Program-made: the position numbers and the translations under genes
Notes under the pieces: model-generated
What the model saw: only the letters and a program-made list of their open reading frames with translations
What the model was told of the DNA's origin: nothing
Databases searched by the model: none
In this document: piece by piece, positions 41,906 to 50,978 of the stretch
Layout of the letters: each line of letters starts with the position of its first letter
Position numbering within the stretch: the first letter of the stretch is position 1
From: Flavobacterium lindanitolerans
GTDB taxonomy: Bacteria > Bacteroidota > Bacteroidia > Flavobacteriales > Flavobacteriaceae
DNA: 64,000 nucleotides
NCBI RefSeq assembly: GCF_002846575.1
Contig: NZ_PJND01000008.1
Location: 551,389-615,388 of the forward strand
Reading direction: 5' to 3'

Positions 41906-42944
41906 AATCTTCTTCTTCGACTGTATGTGAATTAGAATAAACCCGCCATTTTGCAATACATTCTTTCATGTCCTCCGGGAGTTCTGTGTCAAAACTCATA
42001 AACTCTTTTGTCGTTGGGTGCATAAAGCCTAATGTTTTTGCATGCAGTGCCTGTCTTGGCAATATTTTAAAACAGTTATCAATAAACTGCTTGTATTTTG
42101 TAAATGTAGTTCCTTTTAATATCAGATTACCACCATAACGTTCATCATTGAAAAGTGTATGCCCTATGTGTTTCATATGGACACGAATCTGATGCGTTCT
42201 TCCCGTTTCCAGCTTACAGGAAACCAAAGTCACGTATCCAAAACGTTCCAAAACCTTATAATGGGTTACCGCATGTTTTCCTTCTCCATCCGGAACTACA
42301 GCCATCTGCATTCTGTCTTTGGCATGTCTGGCGATATCTCCGGTAACTGTACCTTCATCCTCTGCTATATTTCCCCAAACCAGAGCAACATACTCTCTTT
42401 CTGAAGTTTTTTCCTCAAACTGTTTGGCCAGAAAAGCCATAGCCTGGTCGGTTTTGGCAACAACCAAAAGCCCAGAAGTATCCTTATCAATCCTGTGAAC
42501 CAATCCCGGACGCTCACTGCTATTCAATGGTAAATTCTCAAAATGATACGCCAAAGCATTCACTAAAGTCCCGGTATAATTTCCATGACCCGGATGAACA
42601 ACCAGTCCTGCAGGTTTGTTGATTACTATCAGCGCCTCGTCTTCATAAACAATATCAAGCGGGATATTCTCGGGCAGGATAAGATTCTCAAAAGGCGGAT
42701 GTGATAACAGAACCCTTACAACATCAAAAGCTTTTACTTTGTAATTCGATTTTACCGGAACATCATTAACATAGATATTCCCTGCCGTAGCGGCCTGCTG
42801 TATTTTATTTCTTGTCGCATTTTCAACAAGATTCATCAAAAACTTATCTACACGCAAAGGCGATTGACCTTTGGCTGCCTCAAATCTGTAATGCTCAAAC
42901 AATTCGTCATCTAACGCCTCGTCTGCAATCGGATTGTCTATCAT
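41904..42944 (-). CDS. RluA/RluD family pseudouridine synthase
   Basis: 346-residue rRNA or tRNA modification enzyme that isomerises uridine to pseudouridine, most like RluD. An N-terminal S4 RNA-binding domain (residues about 30-95: PLRVDKFLMNLVENATRNKIQ) is followed by the catalytic domain with the Asp in HRIDKDTSGLLVVAKT, and ETGRTHQIRVHMKHIGH with the substrate-binding residues. The start overlaps the PASTA gene by 4 nt, so the two form one transcript. Confidence 0.94.
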   Translation of the reverse strand: MIDNPIADEALDDELFEHYRFEAAKGQSPLRVDKFLMNLVENATRNKIQQAATAGNIYVNDVPVKSNYKVKAFDVVRVLLSHPPFENLILPENIPLDIVYEDEALIVINKPAGLVVHPGHGNYTGTLVNALAYHFENLPLNSSERPGLVHRIDKDTSGLLVVAKTDQAMAFLAKQFEEKTSEREYVALVWGNIAEDEGTVTGDIARHAKDRMQMAVVPDGEGKHAVTHYKVLERFGYVTLVSCKLETGRTHQIRVHMKHIGHTLFNDERYGGNLILKGTTFTKYKQFIDNCFKILPRQALHAKTLGFMHPTTKEFMSFDTELPEDMKECIAKWRVYSNSHTVEEED

Positions 42945-43549
42945 TCTGCCGTTTCTGTATCTGTATTTTTAATCGTATCCGTTTCAGACTCTTCAAATCC
43001 TACTTTTCCATCACCCAAAACCAAATCAATTTTGGATGCTTTTTTCACTTTGTCTCCAACTTTTAATTTCTTGCCGTCAGCATACATTTCCAAAACCATA
43101 TCTTTTCCCAGATAAGGCTTGTATGTCTTTTTGCCCACTTCAAGACCTAATGCCATAAGAGACGACTCTGTCTGACGCAATGTTTTTTCTATTAAATCCG
43201 GCATGGTTACCATTCTGAAATCCGCTGAATTTACTTTGATATAAATTTTTCTGCCATCTTTTACTTTCGAGCCTGGAAGCGGGTCCTGTTGAACGACTGT
43301 ATATTTTGGAAAATCTTTATTATAATCCACTGTATCCAGCAAAACATACTCTAAATTAAGCTCATCCAGCTTTTCTTCAACTTGCTGCTCTGTCAGTTTT
43401 CTCAAATCCGGAACCGTGATTTCGTTGCCATGGTCGGTAGCATAACTAAGCCATTGCAGTAGTAAAAAAACCAATACTATTACAATCCCAAAAGCCAGTA
43501 AAAGCTGCTTGAAAAAAGATTTGCTGGTAAGATATTGTCTTAAAGTCAT
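42941..43549 (-). CDS. PASTA domain-containing membrane protein
   Basis: 202-residue protein with a single membrane helix (about residues 16-35) and two to three PASTA modules outside it (TVPDLRKLTEQQVEEKLDEL, VTMPDLIEKTLRQTESSLMALG, then VGDKVKKASKIDLVLGDG). PASTA domains bind peptidoglycan or muropeptides. There is no kinase domain. It is followed by RluD-type pseudouridine synthase (4-nt overlap) and divergent from ddl, a cell-wall gene, which fits a role near the wall. Confidence 0.9.
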   Translation of the reverse strand: MTLRQYLTSKSFFKQLLLAFGIVIVLVFLLLQWLSYATDHGNEITVPDLRKLTEQQVEEKLDELNLEYVLLDTVDYNKDFPKYTVVQQDPLPGSKVKDGRKIYIKVNSADFRMVTMPDLIEKTLRQTESSLMALGLEVGKKTYKPYLGKDMVLEMYADGKKLKVGDKVKKASKIDLVLGDGKVGFEESETDTIKNTDTETAE

Positions 43550-43566
43550 AAAAATTACATTTCGTG

Positions 43567-43574
43567 CAAAGATA
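43567..43574 (-). promoter_or_regulatory. -7 promoter element of the PASTA-pseudouridine synthase operon
   Basis: CAAAGATA on the plus strand reads TATCTTTG (TAnnTTTG) on the minus strand, 17 nt upstream of the ATG. Confidence 0.5.
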
Positions 43575-43722
43575 TAAAAATACTAAAGGTTTTTAGTTTC
43601 AATAATTAGTGATATTTTTGTGAGAGGTTTCGGCAGTTAGCAGATAGCAGTTTCCAGTCTGCAGACTAAACTTTTGATGCTAAACTGTCTAAAATCTGCA
43701 ATCTTTAAATCCAAAATCTTAT

Positions 43723-44709
43723 ATGAACATAGCCGTTGTAATGGGTGGATATTCTGACGAATCAGTAATATCGCTCCGTAGTGGTCAGCTAATCCTTAAC
43801 AATCTCGACAAGAATAAATACAAAACGTTTGAAGTTCATATTTTATTGGATGGATGGAACGTAATAATAGGAGAAGAAAAATTTCCGATTGATAAATCTG
43901 ACTTTACGTTTACCCAAAATGGAATAAAGACAAAATTTGATGCCATCGTCAATACAATTCACGGAACTCCCGGCGAAGACGGGCATATGCAAGCGTATTG
44001 GGAACTTTTGGAAATTCCGTATTCCGGATGCAATTTTTACCAGTCAGCACTGACATTCAATAAAAGAGATACCTTATCCGTACTTTCAAAATTTAATATC
44101 CCAAAAGCAAAATCTATTTACCTTTCCAAAGGCGGTGCGATTAATGCAGAAGAAATAAAAACCGAACTTGGCTTGCCGTTTTTTGTAAAACCAAACCAAT
44201 CCGGAAGCAGTCTTGGGGTTTCCAAAGTAAACGACTTATCTGAATTTGACAAAGCCCTGGATTTTGCTTTTGCAGAAGACAGCGACATATTAATAGAGTC
44301 CTATTTAAAAGGTACCGAAGTATCTGTTGGTGTACTCAATTACAAAGGAGAAACAAAAGTTTTAGGTTTAACCGAAATTGTTCCTCATAACGACTTCTTC
44401 GATTACGAAGCCAAATATTTAGGCAAATCTGACGAGATTACACCCGCAAGACTATCCGCAGAAGTAGAACAAAAAGTAAGAGAAACGGCCGCAAAAGTGT
44501 ATGAGGCTCTTGGTATGTCCGGTTTTTCCAGAACTGATTTTATTGTAATGGACGGAATACCTCATTTTATTGAAATGAACACCAATCCGGGATTATCCGG
44601 GCAAAGCATCTTTCCACAACAGGCCGCCTATGCTAAAATTGCCTTTTCGGACCTTTTGGACAATGAAATTGAACTGGCCTTAAAAAGAAAACTATTATGG
44701 AGAAAATAG
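43723..44709 (+). CDS. ddl: D-alanine--D-alanine ligase
   Basis: 328-residue cytoplasmic ATP-grasp enzyme joining two D-alanines for peptidoglycan precursors. It has the early MGGYSDESVISLRSG (VMGG type), the substrate loop HGTPGEDGHMQAYWELL, the ATP-binding KPNQSGSSLGVSKV and the Mg-binding FIEMNTNPGLSGQS. It overlaps coaD by 13 nt, so they are co-transcribed. Confidence 0.97.
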   Translation: MNIAVVMGGYSDESVISLRSGQLILNNLDKNKYKTFEVHILLDGWNVIIGEEKFPIDKSDFTFTQNGIKTKFDAIVNTIHGTPGEDGHMQAYWELLEIPYSGCNFYQSALTFNKRDTLSVLSKFNIPKAKSIYLSKGGAINAEEIKTELGLPFFVKPNQSGSSLGVSKVNDLSEFDKALDFAFAEDSDILIESYLKGTEVSVGVLNYKGETKVLGLTEIVPHNDFFDYEAKYLGKSDEITPARLSAEVEQKVRETAAKVYEALGMSGFSRTDFIVMDGIPHFIEMNTNPGLSGQSIFPQQAAYAKIAFSDLLDNEIELALKRKLLWRK

Positions 44710-45155
44710 CCGTATTTCCGGGTTCGTTTGACCCTATAACTTTGGGGCACTATGACATCATCAAAAGAAGTATTCCGCTTTTTGACAAAATAATCGTGGC
44801 AATTGGTGTCAATGCTGATAAAAAATATATGTTTTCTTTAGACGAAAGAAAACGCTTCATAGAGGAATGTTTCGAAAACCATCCTTCTGTTTCTGTTACT
44901 ACCTATGAAGGTCTGACAATTGATTTTTGTAAAAAAGTAAATGCAAAATTCATTTTAAGAGGCTTAAGAAATCCGGCCGATTTTGAATTTGAAAAAGCTA
45001 TTGCACATACAAATCGTAAGCTTTCAAAAATCGAAACCGTCTTTTTACTGACTGCCGCCAATACTTCTTATATCAGCTCAAGCATTGTGAGAGATGTTAT
45101 CCGAAATGGAGGAGAATACGAATTACTAGTTCCGGATTCTGTTAGAGTAAAATAA
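44697..45155 (+). CDS. coaD: Pantetheine-phosphate adenylyltransferase
   Basis: 152-residue enzyme of coenzyme A synthesis (phosphopantetheine adenylyltransferase). Nucleotidyltransferase marks are FPGSFDPITLGHYDII with a GHYD motif, ILRGLRNPADFEFE and the ISSSIVRD signature. Its start overlaps the ddl stop by 13 nt. A weak A/T hairpin at about 45154-45172 may end the transcript. Confidence 0.97.
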   Translation: MEKIAVFPGSFDPITLGHYDIIKRSIPLFDKIIVAIGVNADKKYMFSLDERKRFIEECFENHPSVSVTTYEGLTIDFCKKVNAKFILRGLRNPADFEFEKAIAHTNRKLSKIETVFLLTAANTSYISSSIVRDVIRNGGEYELLVPDSVRVK

Positions 45156-45188
45156 AAAAATCAGTGATTTTTTGCCGCTGATTTCTCA

Positions 45189-45560
45189 GATTCTCACAGA
45201 TTTTATTGGACTCTATGGAGTTCTTAATCATATTCTTGTTAGATTTTAACGCGGATTAAGTGGATTTACGCCGATTTTCACGGATTTTTGATTCATTTTA
45301 ATCATCATTCAGACTTTAAATAACTCTTTTTCCCACTGATTATGCAGATTCTCACAGATTTATTGGACTCTATGCAGTTCTTAATCATATCTTGTTAGAT
45401 TTTAACGCGGATTAAGTGGATTTACGCCGATTTTCACGGATTTTTGATTCATTTTAATCATCATTCAGACTTTAAATAACTCTTTTTCCCGCTGATTTAT
45501 GCAGATTCTCACAGATTTATTGGACTCTGAATCTCTTTAATCATCTTAATCTGTGGCAAA
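45189..45560. repeat. Direct repeat of about 157 bp, 2.2 copies
   Basis: Copies start at GATTCTCACAGATTT at 45189, 45347 and 45503 (periods 158 and 156). Each of the first two runs through TTGGACTCTATG, AACGCGGATTAAGTGGATTT, GCCGATTTTCACGGATTTTT and TTTAATCATCATTCAGAC. The third is partial and runs into AATCTGTGGC (45548-45557). The gap of 576 nt (45156-45731) holds no gene. Confidence 0.75.
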
Positions 45561-45731
45561 ACATATACTCTTTTAAAAGAGATTATCACAGATTAATCTA
45601 CAGTTTATCATTTTTTGCTACGTATTAACGAATCCCTATAGATTTTAACAATTAAAATCATTTTAATTCGTGATATATTTCAAATTCATTTTAATTAACT
45701 GTACTTTCGCCAAAAATAAAATCCATTAAAA

Positions 45732-46298
45732 ATGAGTTTAGAACGAGATTTGATGAAACGTAGTGGCGGGAAGTGCGAACTTTCCGGAGCAACAGAAAAT
45801 TTAAAAGTATACCAAATACTTCCAACCCGAAAAGGAGGCATCGAAGAGAGTATACTTGCCAGTGCAACCTGCATTGAGCAGATTGAAAATCCTGAAAAAA
45901 CAGACCCTAATCTTTGGAGATGTCTTAATGAAAGCATGTGGAGCGAGCACCTACCCGTTCAGGTTGTGTCATGGAGAATGTTGAGCCGTTTGGGAAAACA
46001 GGACCTGTTGGAACAAATGTATCTGGAAGAAGAAGATTTAGCCTGGGCAAAAGCAACCGGAGAAGGTGACGATGACGATACTAAAATTGTACATAAGGAC
46101 AGTAACGGTGTAACCTTACAAACCGGAGATTCTGTTGTTTTGATTAAAGACCTGAAAGTAAAAGGTTCCAGCATGGTTGCCAAACAGGGAACTGCCGTAC
46201 GAAACATTCGCCTTGACCACGAAAATGCAGAATATATTGAAGGAAAAGTGGATGGACAGACTATTGTTATTATTACACAATACGTGAAGAAGATATAA
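45732..46298 (+). CDS. PhnA/YjdM domain-containing protein
   Basis: 188-residue protein with a PhnA-type layout. The start is a zinc-ribbon-like segment (GGKCELSGATENLKVYQILP), followed by a middle with ADATC-like LASATCIEQIENPEK and WRCLNESMWSE. The C-terminal PhnA/YjdM domain (about 118-185) has KDSNGVTLQTGDSVVLIKDLKVKG-type residues. Despite the name its function is unclear; it is not a phosphonate enzyme. It is alone, with repeat DNA on both sides. Confidence 0.9.
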   Translation: MSLERDLMKRSGGKCELSGATENLKVYQILPTRKGGIEESILASATCIEQIENPEKTDPNLWRCLNESMWSEHLPVQVVSWRMLSRLGKQDLLEQMYLEEEDLAWAKATGEGDDDDTKIVHKDSNGVTLQTGDSVVLIKDLKVKGSSMVAKQGTAVRNIRLDHENAEYIEGKVDGQTIVIITQYVKKI

Positions 46299-46360
46299 CT
46301 TTTAGATAGCAGATTTCAGATTTGAGACGGCAGAAAGTAGAGAGATGTTTAACATTCTTA

Positions 46361-46489
46361 ATCTGAAATCTGAAATCTGAAATCTGAAATCTGAAATCTG
46401 AAATCTGAAATCTGAAATCTGAAATCTGAAATCTGAAATCTGAAATCTGAAATCTGAAATCTGAAATCTGAAATCTGAAATCTGAAATC
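46361..46489. repeat. Heptamer tandem repeat, about 18 copies of ATCTGAA
   Basis: A 129-bp near-perfect array of the 7-bp unit ATCTGAA. Because the unit is seven bases, three units encode a seven-residue cycle in any frame; the minus strand reads the repeated QISDFRF. The array lies in the 220-nt gap after the PhnA gene and shows no sign of a real gene. Followed by CACTATC-like units to 46522. Confidence 0.9.
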
Positions 46490-46521
46490 CCAACTATCCA
46501 TTATCCACTACCAACTATCAA

Positions 46522-47850
46522 CTATTTAATCACTTGCCTGGCGATTTCAATCTTAAACTTCTTTCCTTTCATCTTTTCATCTTTGATATTTTTAAGAAGT
46601 TCTTTTATCTTTTTTGATTTGACCGCTGCGAAAGAAACAAAATCTTTCACTTCAATCAGACCCAAATCACCTTTTTCCAATTTTCCTTTCTGCGAAAAGA
46701 ACCCGACAATATCAATCTTGTTCAATTTATTCTTCTTCCCTCCGGAAATATATAATGTCTGAAATACCGGAGGCTCCGGCAAAGAAACAGTATTCGCAAT
46801 ATCAAAAACTTTCTGGTTGTAATCAATATAATCCAGCTTCTTTTCGCTTTCATGCACAATTACATAAGCTGTTCCGGAAGCCGTCATCCTTGCCGTACGT
46901 CCATTTCGATGTGTAAACTCATCTTCTTTCATTGGGAGATGATAATGGATAACATGTTTCATTTCCGGAATATCCAATCCTCTGGCAGCCAAATCTGTCG
47001 TAACCAGATAGCTCACACTTCCATTCCTGAACTGAATTAAGGCGCGCTCCCGCTCCTCCTGGTCCATTCTTCCGTGATAATAAGTCGAATAAATTCCTCT
47101 TGCATTCAGTAAATCACTAATTCGTTCAGCGGCATCGCGATGGTTACAGAAGATTAATGCCGATTCACCTAAAGAACAAATCAGTCGGAATAAAGTATTG
47201 ATTTTGTCTTTTTCTTCAGAAATGACAGTTTTTATAGAAAGATTACTTTTTCCTTCATTATCTGAGGTAAAATCCAAAATTTCAGGATTCACCACCCTTG
47301 TATATTTGGGAATTTCAATATCAGAAGTGGCAGAAACCAGAATACGTTTGTCCACTTTTGGCAAACGGGACAAAATAAAAGACATCTCCTCATGGAACCC
47401 AAATTGCAACGACTTGTCAAATTCATCTAAAACTACAGTATGTATCTTATCTGTCCTGAATGTTTCCCTGTCAATATGGTCGGCAATTCTTCCGGGTGTT
47501 CCAATCAAAACGGCCGGCGGATTACTCAAATTTTTAATTTCCGTTTCCATTGAATGACCACCATAACAAGTATTGACCTTATAGCCTGTACCCATTTTTT
47601 TCCAAACCTGTTCAATCTGTAACCCTAGTTCTCTGGATGGCACAATAATCAGGCATTGCACAGAAAGAATTTCAGGCTGTAAGGTTTCAAAAACAGGCAA
47701 TAAAAAAGCCAGGGTCTTCCCTGAACCTGTTGGCGATAATAATAAAACCGAATTATTCTCTAAAATGGCTTCCTGCGCCGCGAGCTGCATTTCATTCAGG
47801 CTTTCAATGCCTAAATTCAAGAGCAGATTGTTGGAATGGTGATTGTTCAT
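46522..47850 (-). CDS. DEAD-box RNA helicase, DbpA-like
   Basis: 442-residue ATP-dependent RNA helicase, probably involved in ribosome assembly. Walker A is SPTGSGKT, motif II is DEFD (a DEAD variant), SAT is VSATSDI and the second core has HRNGRTAR. The C-terminal 80 residues (KIDIVGFFSQKGKLEKGDLGLIEVKDFVSFAAV) match a DbpA-type RNA-binding domain. Its -7 promoter element ends only 4 nt from the start codon, implying a very short or absent leader. Confidence 0.95.
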   Translation of the reverse strand: MNNHHSNNLLLNLGIESLNEMQLAAQEAILENNSVLLLSPTGSGKTLAFLLPVFETLQPEILSVQCLIIVPSRELGLQIEQVWKKMGTGYKVNTCYGGHSMETEIKNLSNPPAVLIGTPGRIADHIDRETFRTDKIHTVVLDEFDKSLQFGFHEEMSFILSRLPKVDKRILVSATSDIEIPKYTRVVNPEILDFTSDNEGKSNLSIKTVISEEKDKINTLFRLICSLGESALIFCNHRDAAERISDLLNARGIYSTYYHGRMDQEERERALIQFRNGSVSYLVTTDLAARGLDIPEMKHVIHYHLPMKEDEFTHRNGRTARMTASGTAYVIVHESEKKLDYIDYNQKVFDIANTVSLPEPPVFQTLYISGGKKNKLNKIDIVGFFSQKGKLEKGDLGLIEVKDFVSFAAVKSKKIKELLKNIKDEKMKGKKFKIEIARQVIK

Positions 47851-47854
47851 GCTG

Positions 47855-47862
47855 CAAAGGTA
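47855..47862 (-). promoter_or_regulatory. -7 promoter element of the helicase gene
   Basis: CAAAGGTA on the plus strand reads TACCTTTG (TAnnTTTG) on the minus strand, 4 nt from the ATG. Confidence 0.5.
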
Positions 47863-47912
47863 ATTTTTTAATGATGAATTACGAATTATGAATTACGACC
47901 GACACAAATTCG

Positions 47913-47920
47913 TAATTTTG
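47913..47920 (+). promoter_or_regulatory. -7 promoter element of the M14 peptidase gene
   Basis: TAATTTTG matches TAnnTTTG, 18 nt before the ATG at 47939, which supports that start over the upstream ATG at 47888. Confidence 0.55.
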
Positions 47921-47938
47921 ATATTTTCAAATCAACCT

Positions 47939-49675
47939 ATGAAATATCTTCTTCCAATTTTCTTACTTTCGATTATGGCCAACGCTCAAAATACAGATTT
48001 CCTGACTCCTTATGAAAATGGAAATGGAAATCAGACTGCTACTTATGAAGAAACAATCGCCTATTTCCAGCTTTTAGACAAAAATTTCGAAACGATTTCC
48101 ATGCAGGAAATGGGACTTACCGATTCGGGTGAGCCGCTACATATCATAACCTATAATAGTGACAAGGAGTTTGATTTTGAAAAAATTCAAAAAGACAAGG
48201 CTGTCCTTTTAATTAACAATGGCATACATCCGGGTGAACCCGACGGGATAGACGCCACAATGATACTCTTTAGAGATTTGGCTTTAGGAAAAATCAAAAT
48301 TCCAAAACATTTGGCCATAGTTGCTATTCCTATCTATAATATTGGCGGTGCTTTGAACCGCAACTCTTTTTCGAGAGCCAACCAAAATGGCCCTGAAAGT
48401 TATGGTTTCAGAGGAAATGCAAGAAATTATGACCTGAACCGCGATTTTGTGAAGTCTGACACCCGCAATGCCAGAAGTTTTGCCCAGATTTTCCATCTTG
48501 CCAATCCTGATATCTTTATCGACAATCATGTCAGTAATGGTGCAGATTACCAATATACGTTCACTTACATTGCCACGCATTATCAGAAACTGGGTGGTAA
48601 TCTTGGGAAGTTTTGGAATACTGACATGTTGCCCTCTTTATTATCCGACTTAAAAAAGAAAAAAACAGAATCGGTACCCTATGTAAACATTCACGACCAG
48701 AAACCTGATGGCGGTTTTGATGCGATGATGGATTATCCAAGATATTCAACCGGTTTTGCATCCATGTTCAACACCATTGGCTCAATGCCCGAAACCCATA
48801 TGCTGAAAGATTATGCTTCAAGAGTAAAAGTAACCTATGACTATATGGCTTCTACAATTGAATATGCTGATAAGAATCATGCAAAAATCAAGAAACTGCG
48901 AAAAGAAAACCTGCAGAATTATCTTCCGGGTCAAAAATATACGCTGCTATGGACACTGGACACGGACAAGGTTTCAAGTATTCCGTTTTTAGGTTATGAA
49001 GGAGCTTACAAGCCAAGCGAAATTTCGGGCAAACCGAGACTTTTTTATGACCGTTCCAAACCTTTTAGCAAAAACATCCCCTATCATAAGGAATACAAAC
49101 CTTTGTTAGAAATACTTATTCCGGAAGCGTATATCGTTCCAAAATCATGGTGGCCTATCATCGAGCTTCTAAAAATCAACAATATTGAAATGACACCTCT
49201 TGAAAAAGCTGTTGAACTTGAAGTAGAAAGCTATCGCATTAAAGATTTCAAAACCAGTTCTTCTGCCTACGAAGGCCATTATCCACACCATTCCGTTTCC
49301 GTCATTCCTACCAAGAAAAAAGTAACGTTTAAAAAAGGGGACTTTTTAATACAGACACTGCAACCTGGTGTTAAATATCTGTTGGAAACTTTAGAGCCGC
49401 AAGGTAATGACTCTTATTTTGCATGGAATTTTTTCGATTCGTTATTGCAACAGAAAGAATATTTTTCAGCTTATGTCTTTGAAGACCTTGCCAAACAATT
49501 ACTGGATAAAAATCCGGAAATGAAAGCCGAATTTGAAAAGAAAAAATCAGAGGACTCAAAATTTTCGGATTCAGGCGAAGCCCAATTGGACTGGATTTAC
49601 CGCCATTCCGATTACTATGAAAAAACACATATGGAATACCCGGTTTTCAGGGTAATGGCACCAATTAAACAGTAA
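47939..49675 (+). CDS. M14 family zinc carboxypeptidase, exported
   Basis: 578-residue secreted metallopeptidase. The signal peptide is MKYLLPIFLLSIMANAQ; the start at ATG 47939 is favoured by the promoter placement. Zinc ligands lie in GIHPGEPDG (HxxE type) and DNHVSNGAD, with the Asp/Arg-rich NARNYDLNRDF between them. The remaining C-terminal 250 residues form an accessory region. Probably a periplasmic or outer-surface peptidase degrading peptides; substrate unknown. It converges on the NUDIX gene. Confidence 0.9.
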   Translation: MKYLLPIFLLSIMANAQNTDFLTPYENGNGNQTATYEETIAYFQLLDKNFETISMQEMGLTDSGEPLHIITYNSDKEFDFEKIQKDKAVLLINNGIHPGEPDGIDATMILFRDLALGKIKIPKHLAIVAIPIYNIGGALNRNSFSRANQNGPESYGFRGNARNYDLNRDFVKSDTRNARSFAQIFHLANPDIFIDNHVSNGADYQYTFTYIATHYQKLGGNLGKFWNTDMLPSLLSDLKKKKTESVPYVNIHDQKPDGGFDAMMDYPRYSTGFASMFNTIGSMPETHMLKDYASRVKVTYDYMASTIEYADKNHAKIKKLRKENLQNYLPGQKYTLLWTLDTDKVSSIPFLGYEGAYKPSEISGKPRLFYDRSKPFSKNIPYHKEYKPLLEILIPEAYIVPKSWWPIIELLKINNIEMTPLEKAVELEVESYRIKDFKTSSSAYEGHYPHHSVSVIPTKKKVTFKKGDFLIQTLQPGVKYLLETLEPQGNDSYFAWNFFDSLLQQKEYFSAYVFEDLAKQLLDKNPEMKAEFEKKKSEDSKFSDSGEAQLDWIYRHSDYYEKTHMEYPVFRVMAPIKQ

Positions 49676-49678
49676 TAA

Positions 49679-49703
49679 AAAAGCTCCTATTTCTGGAGCT
49701 TTT
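49679..49703. terminator. Bidirectional terminator
   Basis: AAAAGCTCC (49679-49687) pairs with GGAGCTTTT (49695-49703) between convergent genes. It also overlaps the NUDIX stop region. Confidence 0.75.
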
Positions 49704-50289
49704 CTGTTTCAAATAATAGCTTGATATTTTCGTAAGAGTTTTTTAACGCTTCCTGAATCTGCTCGGGATTGAGCCAGGCCACTTTTTCTATTCCTTCTTC
49801 TTCCTGAGGTTTGGGAGTTCCTTCAAAATTAGTTTTCATTTCAAACCAATGGGTAATCTTTAGCTTATACCTTCCATTGCGAATAAAAACATGATACGTT
49901 TTTTGAAGTTTTTTTGTTATTGACAAACCGGACACGCCTGTTTCTTCACTAACTTCACGGATTGCCGTATTTTCAATCTCCTCTCCTTTTTCTATACCAC
50001 CTTTAGGCAAATCCCATTTCCCGTTTCTGAAGATAAAAAGCACCTCGCCTTTTTTATTATAAACCAATCCGCCCCCGGCCTTATTCACCGGAATCTTTTC
50101 TTTCAGCTTTTTCATAATTTCCTTTTCGTCAGGATGATACAGATAAGCCTTTTGAATTTTATTTTGAAACATTTTCACTATAAGCTGATGAATATCAACA
50201 CTTTCCAAAAGAAAAAATTGAAAATCGGTTTCTTTAACTATCTCATTAGTTAAAAAAAGTGGTTTATCGTTGACAAAAACTTTATACAT
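49687..50289 (-). CDS. NUDIX hydrolase
   Basis: 200-residue pyrophosphohydrolase. ATG 50289 gives MYKVFVNDKPLFLTNEIV; upstream codons reach only to 50412 and run through pyrE, so are rejected. The NUDIX box is seen as GGIEKGEEIENTAIREVSEETGV (the GX5EX7REUXEEXGU pattern). A substrate cannot be named; a nucleotide or nucleotide sugar is typical. Its start is 7 nt from the start of pyrE on the other strand. Confidence 0.92.
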   Translation of the reverse strand: MYKVFVNDKPLFLTNEIVKETDFQFFLLESVDIHQLIVKMFQNKIQKAYLYHPDEKEIMKKLKEKIPVNKAGGGLVYNKKGEVLFIFRNGKWDLPKGGIEKGEEIENTAIREVSEETGVSGLSITKKLQKTYHVFIRNGRYKLKITHWFEMKTNFEGTPKPQEEEGIEKVAWLNPEQIQEALKNSYENIKLLFETEKLQK

Positions 50290-50292
50290 TTG
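50285..50292 (+). promoter_or_regulatory. -7 promoter element of pyrE
   Basis: TACATTTG matches TAnnTTTG and ends 4 nt before the pyrE ATG at 50297. It overlaps the NUDIX start codon on the other strand. Confidence 0.45.
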
Positions 50293-50296
50293 TAGT

Positions 50297-50962
50297 ATGA
50301 TTTTTAATAAAGACACCGCCCAAAAAACAGCCGAATTGCTTTTACAAATAAATGCAATTAAATTGAATCCTAAAAATCCTTTTACATGGGCTTCCGGATG
50401 GAAATCTCCCATTTACTGTGATAATAGGATAACACTCTCATTTCCACCAATCAGAAATTACATCCGCGAAGAATTTTCCAAAAACCTGGAAAAACAGTTC
50501 GGAAAACCTGATGTGATTGCCGGTGTGGCTACCGGAGCTATCGGTATTGGGATGCTTGTTGCAGAATATATGGGGCTTCCGTTTGTTTATGTACGCCCGG
50601 AGCCAAAAAAGCATGGAAGACAAAACCAGATTGAAGGCTTTTTGCAAAAAGGGCAAAATGTTGTTGTCATTGAAGACCTGATTAGTACAGGAAACAGCAG
50701 CCTTCTGGCCGTTGAAGCATTAAGAGAAGCCGGAGCTAACGTAAAAGGAATGGCAGCCATTTTTACTTATGGATTTGATATTTCTGTTGAAAACTTCAAA
50801 AAAGCAAATATTGACCTGTTCACCCTGAGCAATTATGAAAATCTTCTGGAATTGGCCGTAGCTAAAAAATACATCACAGAAGAAGAGCAAGAAACATTAA
50901 AAATCTGGAGCAAAAGTCCTTCGACCTGGAGTGTTGAAAATGACAATGCTTCTGTAAAATAA
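50297..50962 (+). CDS. pyrE: Orotate phosphoribosyltransferase
   Basis: 221-residue enzyme of pyrimidine synthesis that joins orotate and PRPP to give OMP. The PRPP-binding motif is VVIEDLISTGNSSLLAVEAL, and the flexible loop has VYVRPEPKKHGRQNQIEG. ATG 50297 (MIFNKDTAQKTAELLLQ) is preferred to ATG 50270, which would start inside the NUDIX gene and upstream of the promoter element. An SRPBCC gene follows 16 nt later. Confidence 0.97.
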   Translation: MIFNKDTAQKTAELLLQINAIKLNPKNPFTWASGWKSPIYCDNRITLSFPPIRNYIREEFSKNLEKQFGKPDVIAGVATGAIGIGMLVAEYMGLPFVYVRPEPKKHGRQNQIEGFLQKGQNVVVIEDLISTGNSSLLAVEALREAGANVKGMAAIFTYGFDISVENFKKANIDLFTLSNYENLLELAVAKKYITEEEQETLKIWSKSPSTWSVENDNASVK

Positions 50963-50978
50963 CATTAATCGCAGCAAC

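Noticed and set aside
41735..41935. 66-residue plus-strand frame spanning the 18-bp inverted repeat
   Set aside because: Overlaps a palindrome and a terminator, and has no protein-like features.
46361..46489. CRISPR array
   Set aside because: The 7-bp unit has no spacers between repeats and no cas genes are present.
46302..46493. Minus-strand frame encoding repeated QISDFRF
   Set aside because: Created solely by the 7-bp tandem array; no start signal or family support.
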